Notes: generated by a model from the sequence alone, not told the origin. Positions 1 through 9,174 are shown, counted from the first letter of the stretch. The stretch: DNA of 45,524 nucleotides from an uncultured Pseudomonadota bacterium (GCA_903844665.1 CAIMUS010000307.1:1-45524); one strand, 5' to 3'. Made by a program: numbers and translations.

Positions 1-76
1 CCCCCTCCCACAAGGGGAGGGGGAATACGCTAAGTAGCTGTTTTGCAATAACTCCCTCCCCCCTTGTGGGGGAGGG
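1..76. repeat. G/C-homopolymer inverted repeat upstream of yejE
   Basis: A C-rich arm at 1-23 (CCCCCTCCCACAAGGGGAGG and on) is matched by an imperfect inverted copy at about 53-76 (CCCTCCCCCCTTGTGGGGGA). The arms are separated by a short AT-richer spacer. Each arm is itself partly palindromic. It lies between the unseen upstream gene, probably yejB, and yejE, so it may be a dispersed intergenic repeat or an attenuating hairpin inside the operon. No function is shown by the sequence. Confidence 0.55.
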
Positions 77-113
77 TCGGGGAGAGGGGTCTGAACGGTT
101 AAGATAACTCGCC

Positions 114-1160
114 ATGACAACCCGCACATTCGGCCTTTCCCTCTCCCCCCTGACGCAACGACGGCTGGCCCGCTTCCGCGCCAACCGGCGCGGTTACTGG
201 TCGTTGTGGATCTTTCTGACGCTGTTCGGCCTCAGTCTGGGCGCGGAATTCATCGCCAATGACCAGCCCTTGCTGGTGCGCTATGATGGCGGCTGGTATT
301 TCCCGGTGTTCAAGGATTATCCCGAAACCGATTTTGGTGGGCTTTTCCCCACCACCACCAATTACCGGGATCCCTATCTACAGCAACTGATCGACGCCAA
401 GGGCTGGATGCTGTGGCCGCCGATCCGCTTCAGTTACGACACGACCAATTACGATTTACCGGCGCCGGCGCCGGCGCCACCCTCGGCGGCAAACTGGCTG
501 GGCACCGACGATCAGGGCCGCGACGTGCTGGCCCGCCTGCTCTATGGTTTCCGGATTTCGGTGCTGTTCGGCCTGCTGCTGACGTTGAGTTCCTCGCTGC
601 TCGGGGTGGCGGCGGGAGCGGTGCAGGGTTATTTCGGCGGCTGGCTCGATCTGCTGTTGCAGCGGCTGTTGGAAATCTGGGGCGGGCTGCCGCAATTGTT
701 CATTTTGATCATCGTCTCCAGCGTCATCGTGCCCGGTTTCTGGACCTTGCTGCTGGTGTTGATGCTGTTCAGTTGGACTTCGCTGGTCGGGGTGGTGCGG
801 GCCGAATTTCTGCGCGCCCGCAATTTCGACTATGTCCGCGCCGCCCGGGCGCTAGGCATGCGCAACGCCCAAATCATGTTCAAACACGTATTGCCCAATG
901 CGATGGTAGCCACGCTCACCTTTCTGCCATTTATCCTCTCCGGGTCGCTGGTCGCCCTGACCTCGCTGGACTTTCTTGGACTCGGCCTGCCGCCGGGTTC
1001 GGCCTCACTGGGGGATCTGCTCAGGCAGGGTAAGGAGAATCTGCAAGCACCCTGGCTGGGCATCTCCAGTTTTCTGCTGCTGGGCCTGATACTCAGCCTG
1101 CTGATTTTCGTAGGTGAGGCCGTGCGCGACGCCTTCGATCCCCGGAAGATTCTGTCGTGA
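114..1160 (+). CDS. yejE: YejE-type ABC importer inner-membrane permease
   Basis: A 348-residue permease of the oligopeptide/microcin C ABC importer (YejABEF) type, acting in the inner membrane with a YejB partner and the YejF ATPase. An N-terminal membrane segment (about residues 28-48) is followed by a long periplasmic stretch typical of YejE, with the signature NWLGTDDQGRDVLARLLYG near 127-145. Several further membrane helices follow. The EAA loop that contacts the ATPase is visible near 230-262 (FDYVRAARALGM ... HVLPNA). The gene overlaps yejF by four bases, so translation is probably coupled. YejB and the binding protein YejA would lie upstream, outside the window. The Shine-Dalgarno is weak. 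The general OppC/DppC family is the alternative, but the long YejE-like periplasmic region favours this call. Confidence 0.93.
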   Translation: MTTRTFGLSLSPLTQRRLARFRANRRGYWSLWIFLTLFGLSLGAEFIANDQPLLVRYDGGWYFPVFKDYPETDFGGLFPTTTNYRDPYLQQLIDAKGWMLWPPIRFSYDTTNYDLPAPAPAPPSAANWLGTDDQGRDVLARLLYGFRISVLFGLLLTLSSSLLGVAAGAVQGYFGGWLDLLLQRLLEIWGGLPQLFILIIVSSVIVPGFWTLLLVLMLFSWTSLVGVVRAEFLRARNFDYVRAARALGMRNAQIMFKHVLPNAMVATLTFLPFILSGSLVALTSLDFLGLGLPPGSASLGDLLRQGKENLQAPWLGISSFLLLGLILSLLIFVGEAVRDAFDPRKILS

Positions 1161-2764
1161 CGGCCGGTTTCACGCCGCCGTTACTCGAAGTGCGCGATCT
1201 GGCCGTTTCCTTCGGCACGGTCCAGGCGGTGCGCGGCGTTTCCTTCACCCTGCGGCGCGGCGAGATCCTGGCCCTGGTCGGCGAGAGCGGTTCGGGCAAG
1301 TCGGTTACCGCGCTGTCCATCCCGCAACTGCTGCCGTACCCACTGGCCCATCATCCCAGCGGCAGCATCCGCCTTGGGGGCGAACAACTGCTGGGAGCGT
1401 CCGAGGCCCGCTTGCGGCAGATTCGCGGCGACCGGATCGCGATGATCTTTCAGGAACCCATGACCTCTCTGAATCCCCTGCACTCCATCGACAAGCAGGT
1501 CGGCGAGGTGCTGGCGCTGCACAAGGGACTGGTCGGCGCGGCGGCGCGGGCGAGAGTGCTGGAACTGTTGCGGCTGGTGGGATTGCCCGAAGCGGAACAG
1601 CGGCTGCATGCCCTGCCTCATGAACTGTCCGGGGGTCAGCGGCAACGGGTGATGATCGCCATGGCGCTCGCCAACGAGCCGGATCTGTTGATCGCCGACG
1701 AGCCGACCACGGCCCTGGATGTCACCATCCAGGCGCAGATCCTGAAACTGTTGCGGGACCTGCAACGCCGCTTCGGAATGGCGGTATTGTTCATCACCCA
1801 CGATCTGAGCATCGTCCGGAAAATGGCCGATTGGGTTTGCGTGATGCAGGCCGGCGAAATCGTGGAGCAGGCGGCGGTCGCCGAACTGTTCGCCGCGCCC
1901 AGGCAACCCTACACCCGGCAGTTGCTGGCGGCGCAACCCGTCGGCGAACCGCCGACCGCCGACGAGACGGCCCCGGAAATCATCGCCTGCGAGCGACTCA
2001 AGGTCTGGTTTCCCATCAAGAAGGGCGTCATTCAGCGTACGGTTGGACACATCAAGGCGGTCGACGGGATCAGTCTGAATTTGCGGGTGGGACAGACGCT
2101 GGGCGTCGTCGGCGAAAGCGGCTCCGGCAAAACCACCCTGGGACTGGCGCTGCTGCGGCTGTTGAGCAGCGCCGGCCCGATCCGCTTTCAGAATCACCGC
2201 ATCGATGGCTTGAACAGCAAGACGCTGCGCCCGTTGCGGCGGGAAATGCAGATCGTCTTCCAGGATCCGTTCGGCTCGCTCAGCCCCCGTCTGTCGGTAG
2301 GTCAGATCGTGGAGGAAGGGCTGCAAGTGCACGGCCTGGGCGGCGACCGGGAAGCGCGGCGGGCGCGGGTCTCGCAGGTGCTCACGGAGGTCGGGCTGGA
2401 CCCCGCCACCCAGGATCGCTATCCCCACGAGTTCTCCGGCGGGCAGCGGCAGCGTATCGCCATTGCCCGCGCTCTGGTGTTGAAACCTCGCCTGATCGTG
2501 CTGGATGAGCCGACCAGCGCCCTGGATGTCTCGGTCCAGGCCCAGATCGTCGAACTGCTGCGCGAGTTGCAAAGCCGCTATCGGCTGGCATACCTGTTCA
2601 TCAGCCACGATTTACGTGTAGTGCGCGCCCTCGCCAGCCATCTGCTGGTGATGAAGGACGGTCAGGCAGTGGAAGCAGGGCCGGCGTGGCGACTCTTCGC
2701 CCAACCGCAGATGGCGTATACCCGCTCTCTGCTGGCGGCGGCGCTGGAACTGGAAGTACGGTGA
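1157..2764 (+). CDS. yejF: YejF-type double ABC ATPase
   Basis: A 535-residue cytoplasmic ATPase with two complete ABC domains, energising peptide or microcin C-like uptake through YejB/YejE. Domain 1 has Walker A GESGSGKS near 42-49, signature LSGGQRQR near 157-164 and Walker B LLIADEP just after. Domain 2 has Walker A GESGSGKT near 319-326, signature FSGGQRQR near 427 and Walker B LIVLDEP. Each domain ends in the C-terminal extension typical of oligopeptide transporters ([20 protein letters not shown]). The start is GTG at 1157, inside a GTGA overlap with the yejE stop. Fusion of the two ATPases in one chain distinguishes YejF from separate OppD/OppF. Both sites look intact. Confidence 0.95.
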   Translation: MTAGFTPPLLEVRDLAVSFGTVQAVRGVSFTLRRGEILALVGESGSGKSVTALSIPQLLPYPLAHHPSGSIRLGGEQLLGASEARLRQIRGDRIAMIFQEPMTSLNPLHSIDKQVGEVLALHKGLVGAAARARVLELLRLVGLPEAEQRLHALPHELSGGQRQRVMIAMALANEPDLLIADEPTTALDVTIQAQILKLLRDLQRRFGMAVLFITHDLSIVRKMADWVCVMQAGEIVEQAAVAELFAAPRQPYTRQLLAAQPVGEPPTADETAPEIIACERLKVWFPIKKGVIQRTVGHIKAVDGISLNLRVGQTLGVVGESGSGKTTLGLALLRLLSSAGPIRFQNHRIDGLNSKTLRPLRREMQIVFQDPFGSLSPRLSVGQIVEEGLQVHGLGGDREARRARVSQVLTEVGLDPATQDRYPHEFSGGQRQRIAIARALVLKPRLIVLDEPTSALDVSVQAQIVELLRELQSRYRLAYLFISHDLRVVRALASHLLVMKDGQAVEAGPAWRLFAQPQMAYTRSLLAAALELEVR

Positions 2765-2830
2765 GCCGCTTTGTTCGTCTCTGGGAGCGCCAGTGGCAAC
2801 GAATGTCTGGATAACCATTAGCGAGACTAT

Positions 2831-5038
2831 ATGCGACCGATGAAATCACATAAGCTCCTGCTGGCGGCAGTGATCGTTATCCTGGTGGTTGGCTTTTTTG
2901 CGCTCGATCTGGGGCGCTATCTCACCCTGGATTATTTCAAATCGCAACAGGCCGCCATCGCTGCCTATTTCCAGGTTCACCCCTGGCAGACCACACTGCT
3001 GTTCTTTGTGTTCTACGTGACCGTAACCGGCCTGTCGCTGCCGGGAGCGGCGTTGATGACGCTGGTGGCCGGAGCCATCTTCGGTGTGGTCCGGGGTACG
3101 GTGGTGGTCTCGTTCGCTTCCACCATCGGCGCCACCCTGGCTTTTCTGGCGGCGCGCTTTCTCTTGCGTGACTGGGTGCAGGGCAGATTCGGTAGTTACC
3201 TCAAGCCGGTTAACGAGGGTATGGCGAAAGACGGCCCCTTTTATCTGTTCACCCTGCGGCTGATACCGGTATTTCCGTTCTTTATCATCAATCTGGTGAT
3301 GGGGTTGACGTCTATCCGCGCCACGACGTTCTACTGGGTCAGCCAGGTCGGGATGCTGACCGGCACGATCGTGTATGTGAACGCCGGCACCCGGATTGCC
3401 GGCATCGAGTCCTTGCGCGGGATTCTGTCGCCGGGTCTGCTGTTTTCCTTTGCCCTGCTGGGATTGTTTCCACTGCTGGCCAGAAAGCTGGTGGCGCTCG
3501 TCAAGGCCCGCCGGGTGCTGCGACCTTACCAGAAGCCCCGGCGTTTCGACCGTAACATGGTGGTTATCGGCGCCGGTTCCGCCGGTCTGGTGAGCGCTTA
3601 TATCGCGGCGACGGTGAAAGCCAAAGTCACCTTGATCGAAAAGCACCGGATGGGCGGCGATTGCCTGAATACCGGTTGCGTGCCTTCCAAGGCGCTGCTG
3701 CGTTCGGCCCGCATCCTATCCTATATTCACCGGGCGCGGGAATTCGGCCTGAAGTCCGCCAGCGCGGAATTCGATTTTGCCGAGGTCATGGAGCGGGTAC
3801 AACGGGTGATAAAAACCGTAGAGCCGCATGATTCGGTGGAGCGTTACACCAAACTGGGGGTGGAGTGCATCCAGGGGGAGGCGAAGATCACCTCGCCCTA
3901 TACCGTGGAGGTCGATGGCCGGACGCTGACCACCCGCGCTATCGTCATCGCCGCCGGGGCGCGGCCCTTCGCGCCGCCGATTCCCGGCCTTGCCGAGGTA
4001 GGCTATTTAACCTCCGATACGGTCTGGAACCTGCGGGAACTGCCGCCCCGGCTGGTGGTGCTGGGCGGTGGTCCCATCGGCTGCGAACTGGCCCAGGCAT
4101 TCGCCCGTTTCGGCAGCCAGGTAAGCCAGGTGGAGATGCTGCCGCGGCTTATGATTCGCGAAGATCCGGAGATTTCGGCCATGGTCGCCAGGCGTTTCGA
4201 GGCCGAGGGTATTCGGGTGCTGGTCGATCATAAGGCCAAAGAATTCCGCCGCGAGAACGATCGGAAAGTCCTGATTTGCGAGCATACAGGCCGGGAAGTA
4301 CGGCTCGAGTTCGACCAGGTGCTGGTGGCCGTAGGAAGGGTGGCGAATACCGAAGGTTACGGTCTGGAGGAACTGGGTGTTCCGGTGACCAAGGTCCGCA
4401 CCATCGAGGTCAACGAGTATTTGCAGACCCGCTTTCCGAACATCTATGCGGTGGGCGATGTGGCCGGACCTTATCAGTTCACCCATACCGCCGCGCATCA
4501 GGCCTGGTTCGCGACAGTCAACGCCCTGTTCGGGACTTTTAGAAAATTCAAGGTGGATTACTCGGTGATCCCCTGGGCGACCTTTACCGAGCCGGAAGTG
4601 GCGCGGGTGGGGCTTAACGAGCAGGAGGCGAAGGAAAAAGGCATTTCGTATGAAGTCGCCATCTATCATATCGACGAACTGGACCGCGCCATCGCCGATG
4701 AGGAGGCGTATGGGGTGGTGAAGGTACTGACCGTACCGGGGAAGGACAAAATTCTGGGGGTCACTGTCGTGAGCGAACACGCCGGCGAGGTGATCGCGGA
4801 GTTCGTGACGGCCATGCGTCATGGCCTGGGGCTGAACAAGATTTTAGGCACGATCCATATCTATCCCACGCTGACGGAAGCCAATAAATACGCCGCCGGC
4901 GAGTGGAAGCGCGCCCATGCGCCGCAATGGGTGTTGCGCTGGCTGGAGCGATGGCATCGCTGGCGGCGCGGGGGAGAGACCGACGGGCAGATGACACCAC
5001 CGGCGACAATACATAAAAAAGTTGAGGGTGGCTCTTGA
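2831..5038 (+). CDS. TVP38/TMEM64 membrane domain fused to FAD-dependent disulfide oxidoreductase
   Basis: A 735-residue two-part protein. Residues 1 to about 225 are a VTT/TVP38 (DedA-like) membrane domain with several hydrophobic helices and the family glycine motif GAIFGVVRGTVVV. From about 240 it is a class-I pyridine nucleotide-disulfide oxidoreductase of the mercuric reductase/lipoamide dehydrogenase type. The FAD motif is VIGAGSAGL near 244, and the redox pair sits in GGDCLNTGCVPSK near 275-287. A second Rossmann motif is VVLGGGPIGCELA. The C-terminal interface domain keeps the HIYPTLTE His-Glu pair. This fusion is a recognised architecture in databases, but its electron acceptor is not established here. 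No N-terminal HMA domain or C-terminal Cys pair of true MerA is present, so mercury reduction is unlikely. Membrane-linked thiol or quinone redox work is an inference. Confidence 0.9.
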   Translation: MRPMKSHKLLLAAVIVILVVGFFALDLGRYLTLDYFKSQQAAIAAYFQVHPWQTTLLFFVFYVTVTGLSLPGAALMTLVAGAIFGVVRGTVVVSFASTIGATLAFLAARFLLRDWVQGRFGSYLKPVNEGMAKDGPFYLFTLRLIPVFPFFIINLVMGLTSIRATTFYWVSQVGMLTGTIVYVNAGTRIAGIESLRGILSPGLLFSFALLGLFPLLARKLVALVKARRVLRPYQKPRRFDRNMVVIGAGSAGLVSAYIAATVKAKVTLIEKHRMGGDCLNTGCVPSKALLRSARILSYIHRAREFGLKSASAEFDFAEVMERVQRVIKTVEPHDSVERYTKLGVECIQGEAKITSPYTVEVDGRTLTTRAIVIAAGARPFAPPIPGLAEVGYLTSDTVWNLRELPPRLVVLGGGPIGCELAQAFARFGSQVSQVEMLPRLMIREDPEISAMVARRFEAEGIRVLVDHKAKEFRRENDRKVLICEHTGREVRLEFDQVLVAVGRVANTEGYGLEELGVPVTKVRTIEVNEYLQTRFPNIYAVGDVAGPYQFTHTAAHQAWFATVNALFGTFRKFKVDYSVIPWATFTEPEVARVGLNEQEAKEKGISYEVAIYHIDELDRAIADEEAYGVVKVLTVPGKDKILGVTVVSEHAGEVIAEFVTAMRHGLGLNKILGTIHIYPTLTEANKYAAGEWKRAHAPQWVLRWLERWHRWRRGGETDGQMTPPATIHKKVEGGS

Positions 5039-5119
5039 GTTAGCCGAAGCCGTTTTCCCACCCTGGTCAGTCACAATCCACTTGCCCAATAGTCCGTAAT
5101 TCGGGGAAAAGTGTAGCGT

Positions 5120-5177
5120 TGCCCGACAGAGGTAGCGTTGGGGCAACGGTGACTGTCGGGCACGTCCTGTGCCCGAC
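5120..5177. repeat. Nested hairpins after the oxidoreductase gene
   Basis: A perfect 10-base stem TGCCCGACAG (5120-5129) pairs with CTGTCGGGCA (5153-5162). It encloses a smaller stem CGTTG/CAACG (5136-5148). The right arm can alternatively pair forward, as GTCGGGCAC (5155-5163) with GTGCCCGAC (5169-5177). Mutually exclusive hairpins like these are usual for dispersed intergenic repeats. A terminator role is possible, but there is no T-run. Confidence 0.6.
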
Positions 5178-5250
5178 CTACTGGGCTTCCCTGCTCCCTT
5201 TCACTCAGAATAGGCAGGACACTCTGAATCGCTGTGACTTTTTCAAAACA

Positions 5251-5278
5251 TTGCTTTACATTTAAAGTGTGTTATTAT
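5251..5278 (+). promoter_or_regulatory. Possible sigma70-type promoter for the tail island
   Basis: TTGCTT (5251-5256) and TATTAT (5273-5278) are spaced by 16 bases in the AT-rich leader. The match to consensus is only moderate, and other TATA-like words lie downstream, so the actual start site is uncertain. Confidence 0.3.
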
Positions 5279-5456
5279 TAACTACAGTGGTTTCCTTACT
5301 GCGTGGTGGGTATTGTATGAGTCTAAGTATTGTAATTCAAGGCTCGTAAGGTTTTCGCCGCCTTTTAATAAAATTATAAAATTATATAAGTATAATAAGT
5401 ATATAAATTATAAATAAAAAAATCACGAGCACCTATACTACCAATTAGGAGAACAG

Positions 5457-6827
5457 ATGAGTCCAGTTTTCTTATTCTTTCGGAGACGGTCACGAACGAC
5501 TGACAGGCAAATGCCGCCGAGCGATGTGCTCATGCCGGCCGTGTCTACAAGCACTATGGCATCTGCGCCTAGGGTAGCCGCTAGTATTCCTTCCCTAGAT
5601 CAAGCCATAGAGACGATGTTGGCTATCCTGGACGACTACCTGCCACCGCCGGTGGCCTCAATCCCCGAGTCCAGCGTGTCGGTAACCAGTATGAACGAGC
5701 GGTCAGTTGGTCTAGGTAACCGCCGGGGCACCGAAACAAGGGGAACCTTCCCGGTCCTCGCATTAAAGGGTGTCCGTTTGGATGCAGCGGTCAGATTTCA
5801 ACTTTGGGCAGCAACCCCGGTCGAGGTCGAAACGGCCATGGCTGATCTCAATGCGCGTTTGCTTGCCGACCGGGACACCCTATGGATCGCAGGTGTTCTG
5901 CGTTTGGCGCTAGAAGCTTCAGCGCCGGCTGACTTTATCTCTCCTCTGAACGCTTGGCGTAGGACCAGCGATTACCGCGTTCTGTACGAATTCCATTACC
6001 AAGACACCGACGGCGCTGAGAGCCTGATCGCGCGTATCCCGATCCAAAGCGACCTCGAAGTGCGTGATTCGCCCGAGCGCGAGACAACGGTAGTCACCGA
6101 CGAGATGGTGCGGTGGGACAACGAGGCCGCGCCACCCGTGGTGATTCGGGGACCGTTCAACGCCGGCAGCCTATCGGTTCTGGCCTTCCTCACCGGTACG
6201 GCGCCGACTGGGACGGTTACTGTTAAGCGCACATTCGATGGGGCGGTCGGAGCGCCGACATCCCATCCGACATTGGCGGACTTCCTGGCTGGTGTCGCCG
6301 GTCCAAATGCGCCGGAGCGCCATGCACAAATAAGCTTCGCTTCGCTGGCTGACTTCTTGGCAGCGTTTGCGGAAGAGCCCGCGTTGATCGATGCCGAGGA
6401 ACACCTGGGTAGCGAGCCGGCACCTATGACGCTAAGACGTAAGCCGGTCGTGAAGAGCGCGCGTAATCGTATCGGTCTTCATGTCGATGCCACTGGGGTC
6501 ACCCACTTTTTGAAGATCCTCTACGACGGCGACCCGTCTCCGGGCGCCGGCGAGGTCAAGGTGGACCGGGCGACTGGCCAGATGACTTTCGGCGATGCAG
6601 TGGCAACGGCAGACAAGGTAATCGCCTCCTACGTAACTGCCGCCGGTGATCCTGTGGCATTGGGCGACTGGAACCTGGACAACGTGCCGGACAGTTACGC
6701 CGCAAAGGTATTGGCCATACAGCCGGCCGTCCACCTGGCGAGCGCGGCTGATCGTTTGGAGATCGCCTATCAGAACGCGATGTTCGATCAGGTTGGAGTA
6801 GTTTATCTGCGCGCGCGGCGCGGGTAA
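5457..6827 (+). CDS. Putative tail terminator/completion-type protein with sheath-like module
   Basis: A 456-residue protein opening the tail block. The start is chosen for AGGAG five bases upstream. Residues 45-220 look like a compact alpha/beta domain (SVGLGNRRGTETRG; LDAAVRFQLWA; SLIARIPI). Its position directly before the sheath is where contractile tails carry the terminator or completion gene. The function is inferred from position, not recognised by motif. Residues about 310-388 are nearly the same as a module inside the next gene's sheath protein, 64 of 78 aligned positions being identical by eye. This suggests duplication or conversion. The N-terminal 40 residues are low complexity and might not be essential. 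An internal start would shorten the protein without changing the call. Confidence 0.6.
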   Translation: MSPVFLFFRRRSRTTDRQMPPSDVLMPAVSTSTMASAPRVAASIPSLDQAIETMLAILDDYLPPPVASIPESSVSVTSMNERSVGLGNRRGTETRGTFPVLALKGVRLDAAVRFQLWAATPVEVETAMADLNARLLADRDTLWIAGVLRLALEASAPADFISPLNAWRRTSDYRVLYEFHYQDTDGAESLIARIPIQSDLEVRDSPERETTVVTDEMVRWDNEAAPPVVIRGPFNAGSLSVLAFLTGTAPTGTVTVKRTFDGAVGAPTSHPTLADFLAGVAGPNAPERHAQISFASLADFLAAFAEEPALIDAEEHLGSEPAPMTLRRKPVVKSARNRIGLHVDATGVTHFLKILYDGDPSPGAGEVKVDRATGQMTFGDAVATADKVIASYVTAAGDPVALGDWNLDNVPDSYAAKVLAIQPAVHLASAADRLEIAYQNAMFDQVGVVYLRARRG

Positions 6828-6928
6828 TGGCAAGGAAGCCAGCGGGGATTGTTGAGTTAATCAATGAGACGTTCGCGGCCAGACTGTTGGCCACGCCACA
6901 AGAGGGTAAACAAACATGGCTGAAATGA
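6827..6928 (+). CDS. Possible 33-residue coupled small protein
   Basis: A short frame begins with ATG inside TAATG, overlapping the stop of the preceding gene. It runs through the first codons of the sheath gene and ends at TGA 6926-6928. The predicted peptide is charged and partly helical (KPAGIVELINETFAARLLA). The double overlap is typical of translational coupling and fills an otherwise 88-base gap in a tightly packed operon. No family is recognised. It could equally be a chance frame that only carries ribosomes to the sheath start. Confidence 0.35.
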   Translation: MARKPAGIVELINETFAARLLATPQEGKQTWLK

Positions 6929-8580
6929 TTTTACCAGGTACATACATAGAGGTGCGGCCCGAAGGTCTGATCGTTCCCGGACGGGTGACGGTAGGCAACT
7001 TGGGTGTGGTGGGCACGGCGGCCAGAGGGCCTATCGGTGTGCCCGTCATACTGGGCAGCTACACCGAGGCGCAGCAGCGTTTCTACAAATATGACCCGTG
7101 GATCGATGGCAGGAGTAACGAACTGACATTGGTGCGGGCGCTCGAGCAGGCGTTCTCGCATGGCGCGACGACGGTGTTCGCCGTACGGGTGGCCTCTGCC
7201 GGGGCAGCGAAAGCCAGCTACACGCTCAAATCGGCGAGTGGAGACTGCGTCAAGCTGACAGCGAAGAGCGAAGGTGAGTGGGGTAATGACCTGTCCATCA
7301 ACGTCGCGAGCGCTGAAGAGAATGCGTTCATTGAGGACGAGGCGCATCTTGGTAGCGAAGCAGCCCCTATTACCCTGAAACATAAACCCGTGAAGAGTGC
7401 ACGGAACCGCATCAGCCTCAATGTCGATGCCACTGGAGTCACCCACATCCTGAAGATCCTCTATGACGGCGATCCAGCCCCAGGCGCTGGTGAAGTCAAG
7501 GTGGACCGCGCGACTGGCCAGATGAGCTTCGGCGATGCGGTAGCAGCCGCCGACAAGGTAAAGGTCTCCTACCTTGTGGACCGCGCTAGTGCCGTGAAGG
7601 TGACGCTACGACTGGAACGAGTGGACGAAGTATACACAGTGGTAGATGGCAATGACTTGGCCGATGACATTAGGCGCCAGTCCGCTTGGGTGGATGCGCA
7701 TCCAGAAGTCCATGCCGTTGAACCGCCGTCGAAGAGCGCTTCGCCGGATGCCTTCGCCGTATTCACGGATGGCGAGAACGGCGCAGATGCCACGGATGCA
7801 GAATACCAGACCGGTCTGGACGCGCTCCTGAACGAAGATGCCCACATCATTGTGGCGGCGGGCCAGGACGACCACTTCGGCAACAAGCTGGATGCCCACT
7901 GCCAACTGGCCTCCACCGATACGATCAAGCACGACCGGATCGCGCTGGTCGGCAGTAAGCTCGGCGCAACGGTTGATGACCTCCGCGGCCACAACATCGG
8001 TAGCGATCGGGTCATTTTCGTGGCGCCGGGTATCCAGGCGACAGACGCCGGAGCGACACCACCGGTCGAAGTCACGCTGCCCGGCGCTTACGCGGCCGCA
8101 GCCGTGGCGGGCCTTCTCGCGAGCTTTTCGGCCCACATCAGCCTAACCAACAAGACGCTCAGCGTAGATGGCCTGGAACGGCGTTTCACTGCGGCCGAGT
8201 TGACCCAACTCGTGCAGAACCGGGTGTTGGCGCTGGAGCAGCGCCAAGGCTTCCGTATCGTCAAAGGAATTACTACATCCACCATCACGGCCTTTGCCCA
8301 GATCACGACCCGGCGCATTGTGGACTTCGCCAAGTTCGGCGTGCGCTCGGCAGCGAATCCCTACATCGGTTTGCTCAACAACGAGCGCGTTCGCGGCGCA
8401 TTGCGGGCCACTATCAACAGCTTCCTGGCCGAGATGGTGGACGATGAGATGCTTATCAGCTACGAGCTGGAAGTGACCGCCACGCGGGACGATCAAATCA
8501 AGGGCATAGCCCGCGTGACGATGGTGCTCAGACCGACATTCAGCATCGATTTCATCAAGGTAACCATGTTCTTGGAGTGA
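6916..8580 (+). CDS. Contractile tail sheath protein
   Basis: A 554-residue sheath subunit that would polymerise around the tube and shorten to drive injection. The N-terminus has the typical sheath opening (PGTYIEVRPEG, then VGNLGVVGTAARGPIGVPV). Near residue 110-130 is the LTAKSEGEWGNDL stretch found in sheath proteins. The C-terminal third carries the conserved interlocking domain (NNERVRGALRATINSFLAEM, then ISYELEVTATRDDQ and a final hydrophobic strand, FSIDFIKVTMFLE). Between them, about residues 137-215, sits the module shared with the preceding gene. It lies in the outward-facing insertion zone of sheath proteins, which suggests surface exposure. A weak site, AGAGGG, precedes the ATG. 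Confidence 0.9.
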   Translation: MAEMILPGTYIEVRPEGLIVPGRVTVGNLGVVGTAARGPIGVPVILGSYTEAQQRFYKYDPWIDGRSNELTLVRALEQAFSHGATTVFAVRVASAGAAKASYTLKSASGDCVKLTAKSEGEWGNDLSINVASAEENAFIEDEAHLGSEAAPITLKHKPVKSARNRISLNVDATGVTHILKILYDGDPAPGAGEVKVDRATGQMSFGDAVAAADKVKVSYLVDRASAVKVTLRLERVDEVYTVVDGNDLADDIRRQSAWVDAHPEVHAVEPPSKSASPDAFAVFTDGENGADATDAEYQTGLDALLNEDAHIIVAAGQDDHFGNKLDAHCQLASTDTIKHDRIALVGSKLGATVDDLRGHNIGSDRVIFVAPGIQATDAGATPPVEVTLPGAYAAAAVAGLLASFSAHISLTNKTLSVDGLERRFTAAELTQLVQNRVLALEQRQGFRIVKGITTSTITAFAQITTRRIVDFAKFGVRSAANPYIGLLNNERVRGALRATINSFLAEMVDDEMLISYELEVTATRDDQIKGIARVTMVLRPTFSIDFIKVTMFLE

Positions 8581-8593
8581 GGAGACTTTAATC

Positions 8594-9154
8594 ATGGCAA
8601 TGACCAATGTCTTTACCGGTTCGAACGGCACGCTGACTTTGGCTAACGAGGATACCCCCGAGGGCCAGGATGCGAAGAATGTCATCGATCTCTATGAGAT
8701 ACAGACGGTCGGCCGGGTCTCGGGTGTCGAGATCTTTGTGCAGACCGATCTGGAGGAATTCCACGAGATAGGACGACGGCACCCCACCTCACTGCACCCC
8801 GGCAATATCCACATCAGTGGGAAGATCGGTCGAGCCCATATCAACGGCGCGCTCCTCTTCCTGTTGCAAGGTCGTGGTTCATCACCTACCGCCATCGCCG
8901 AACCCTACGTTCAGCCGACCTTCAATATGGTGGTCAACCTCAACGACCCGGCCGTCCCCGGCAACTCGGCAGGGTTGGAGCTGAAGGGCGTGAAGCTCCA
9001 GAACTGGTCCTACTCCTTGCCAGAGGAGGACTTTGTAATGGAGAACGTGACCTTCAAGGCGCTCACCATCCGTGTGATTGACAAGGAAGCGCCCGCCGGC
9101 GGCGGTGAGGCAGTAGCCAAGGCGCCCAGCTTCTCGGGTAGCGCTACGGCTTAG
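8594..9154 (+). CDS. Putative tail tube protein
   Basis: A 186-residue protein following the sheath after 13 bases with a strong GAGGAG site. It is mostly beta-strand, with motifs VQTDLEEFHEIGRRHPTSL and GKIGRAHINGALLFLLQG and no signal peptide. Size, fold prediction and position match the inner tube of contractile tails (XkdM/gp19-type), which stacks as hexamers inside the sheath. Only one tube gene is present, whereas many extracellular injection systems have two or more. The C-terminal 25 residues are Ala/Gly-rich and probably flexible. The tube call rests on order and general features rather than a diagnostic motif. Confidence 0.7.
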   Translation: MAMTNVFTGSNGTLTLANEDTPEGQDAKNVIDLYEIQTVGRVSGVEIFVQTDLEEFHEIGRRHPTSLHPGNIHISGKIGRAHINGALLFLLQGRGSSPTAIAEPYVQPTFNMVVNLNDPAVPGNSAGLELKGVKLQNWSYSLPEEDFVMENVTFKALTIRVIDKEAPAGGGEAVAKAPSFSGSATA

Positions 9155-9174
9155 TACCGGTTTGGGGAAGTTGC

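Larger units (their letters stand above)
5039..5456. other. Intergenic region with AT-rich leader before the tail island
   Basis: This 418-base non-coding stretch has two halves. The first (to about 5235) has the composition of the neighbours and holds the hairpins. The second, especially 5361-5431, is strongly AT-rich with many TATA-like words, including TATAAT at 5391-5396. It ends in a good ribosome site, AGGAG at 5447-5451, before the first tail gene. No open frame of convincing length is seen. It is the only obvious control region for the whole + strand tail block. Confidence 0.6.

Noticed and set aside
1181..2608. 475-codon open frame on the - strand opposite yejF
   Set aside because: It is antisense to a gene with intact ABC motifs in both domains, and its translation is Gln/His/Arg-rich without any domain. 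It is a GC-rich shadow frame.
2831..5038. Mercuric reductase (merA)
   Set aside because: The redox Cys pair and FAD motifs fit the superfamily, but the C-terminal Cys pair, HMA domain and neighbouring mer genes are lacking.
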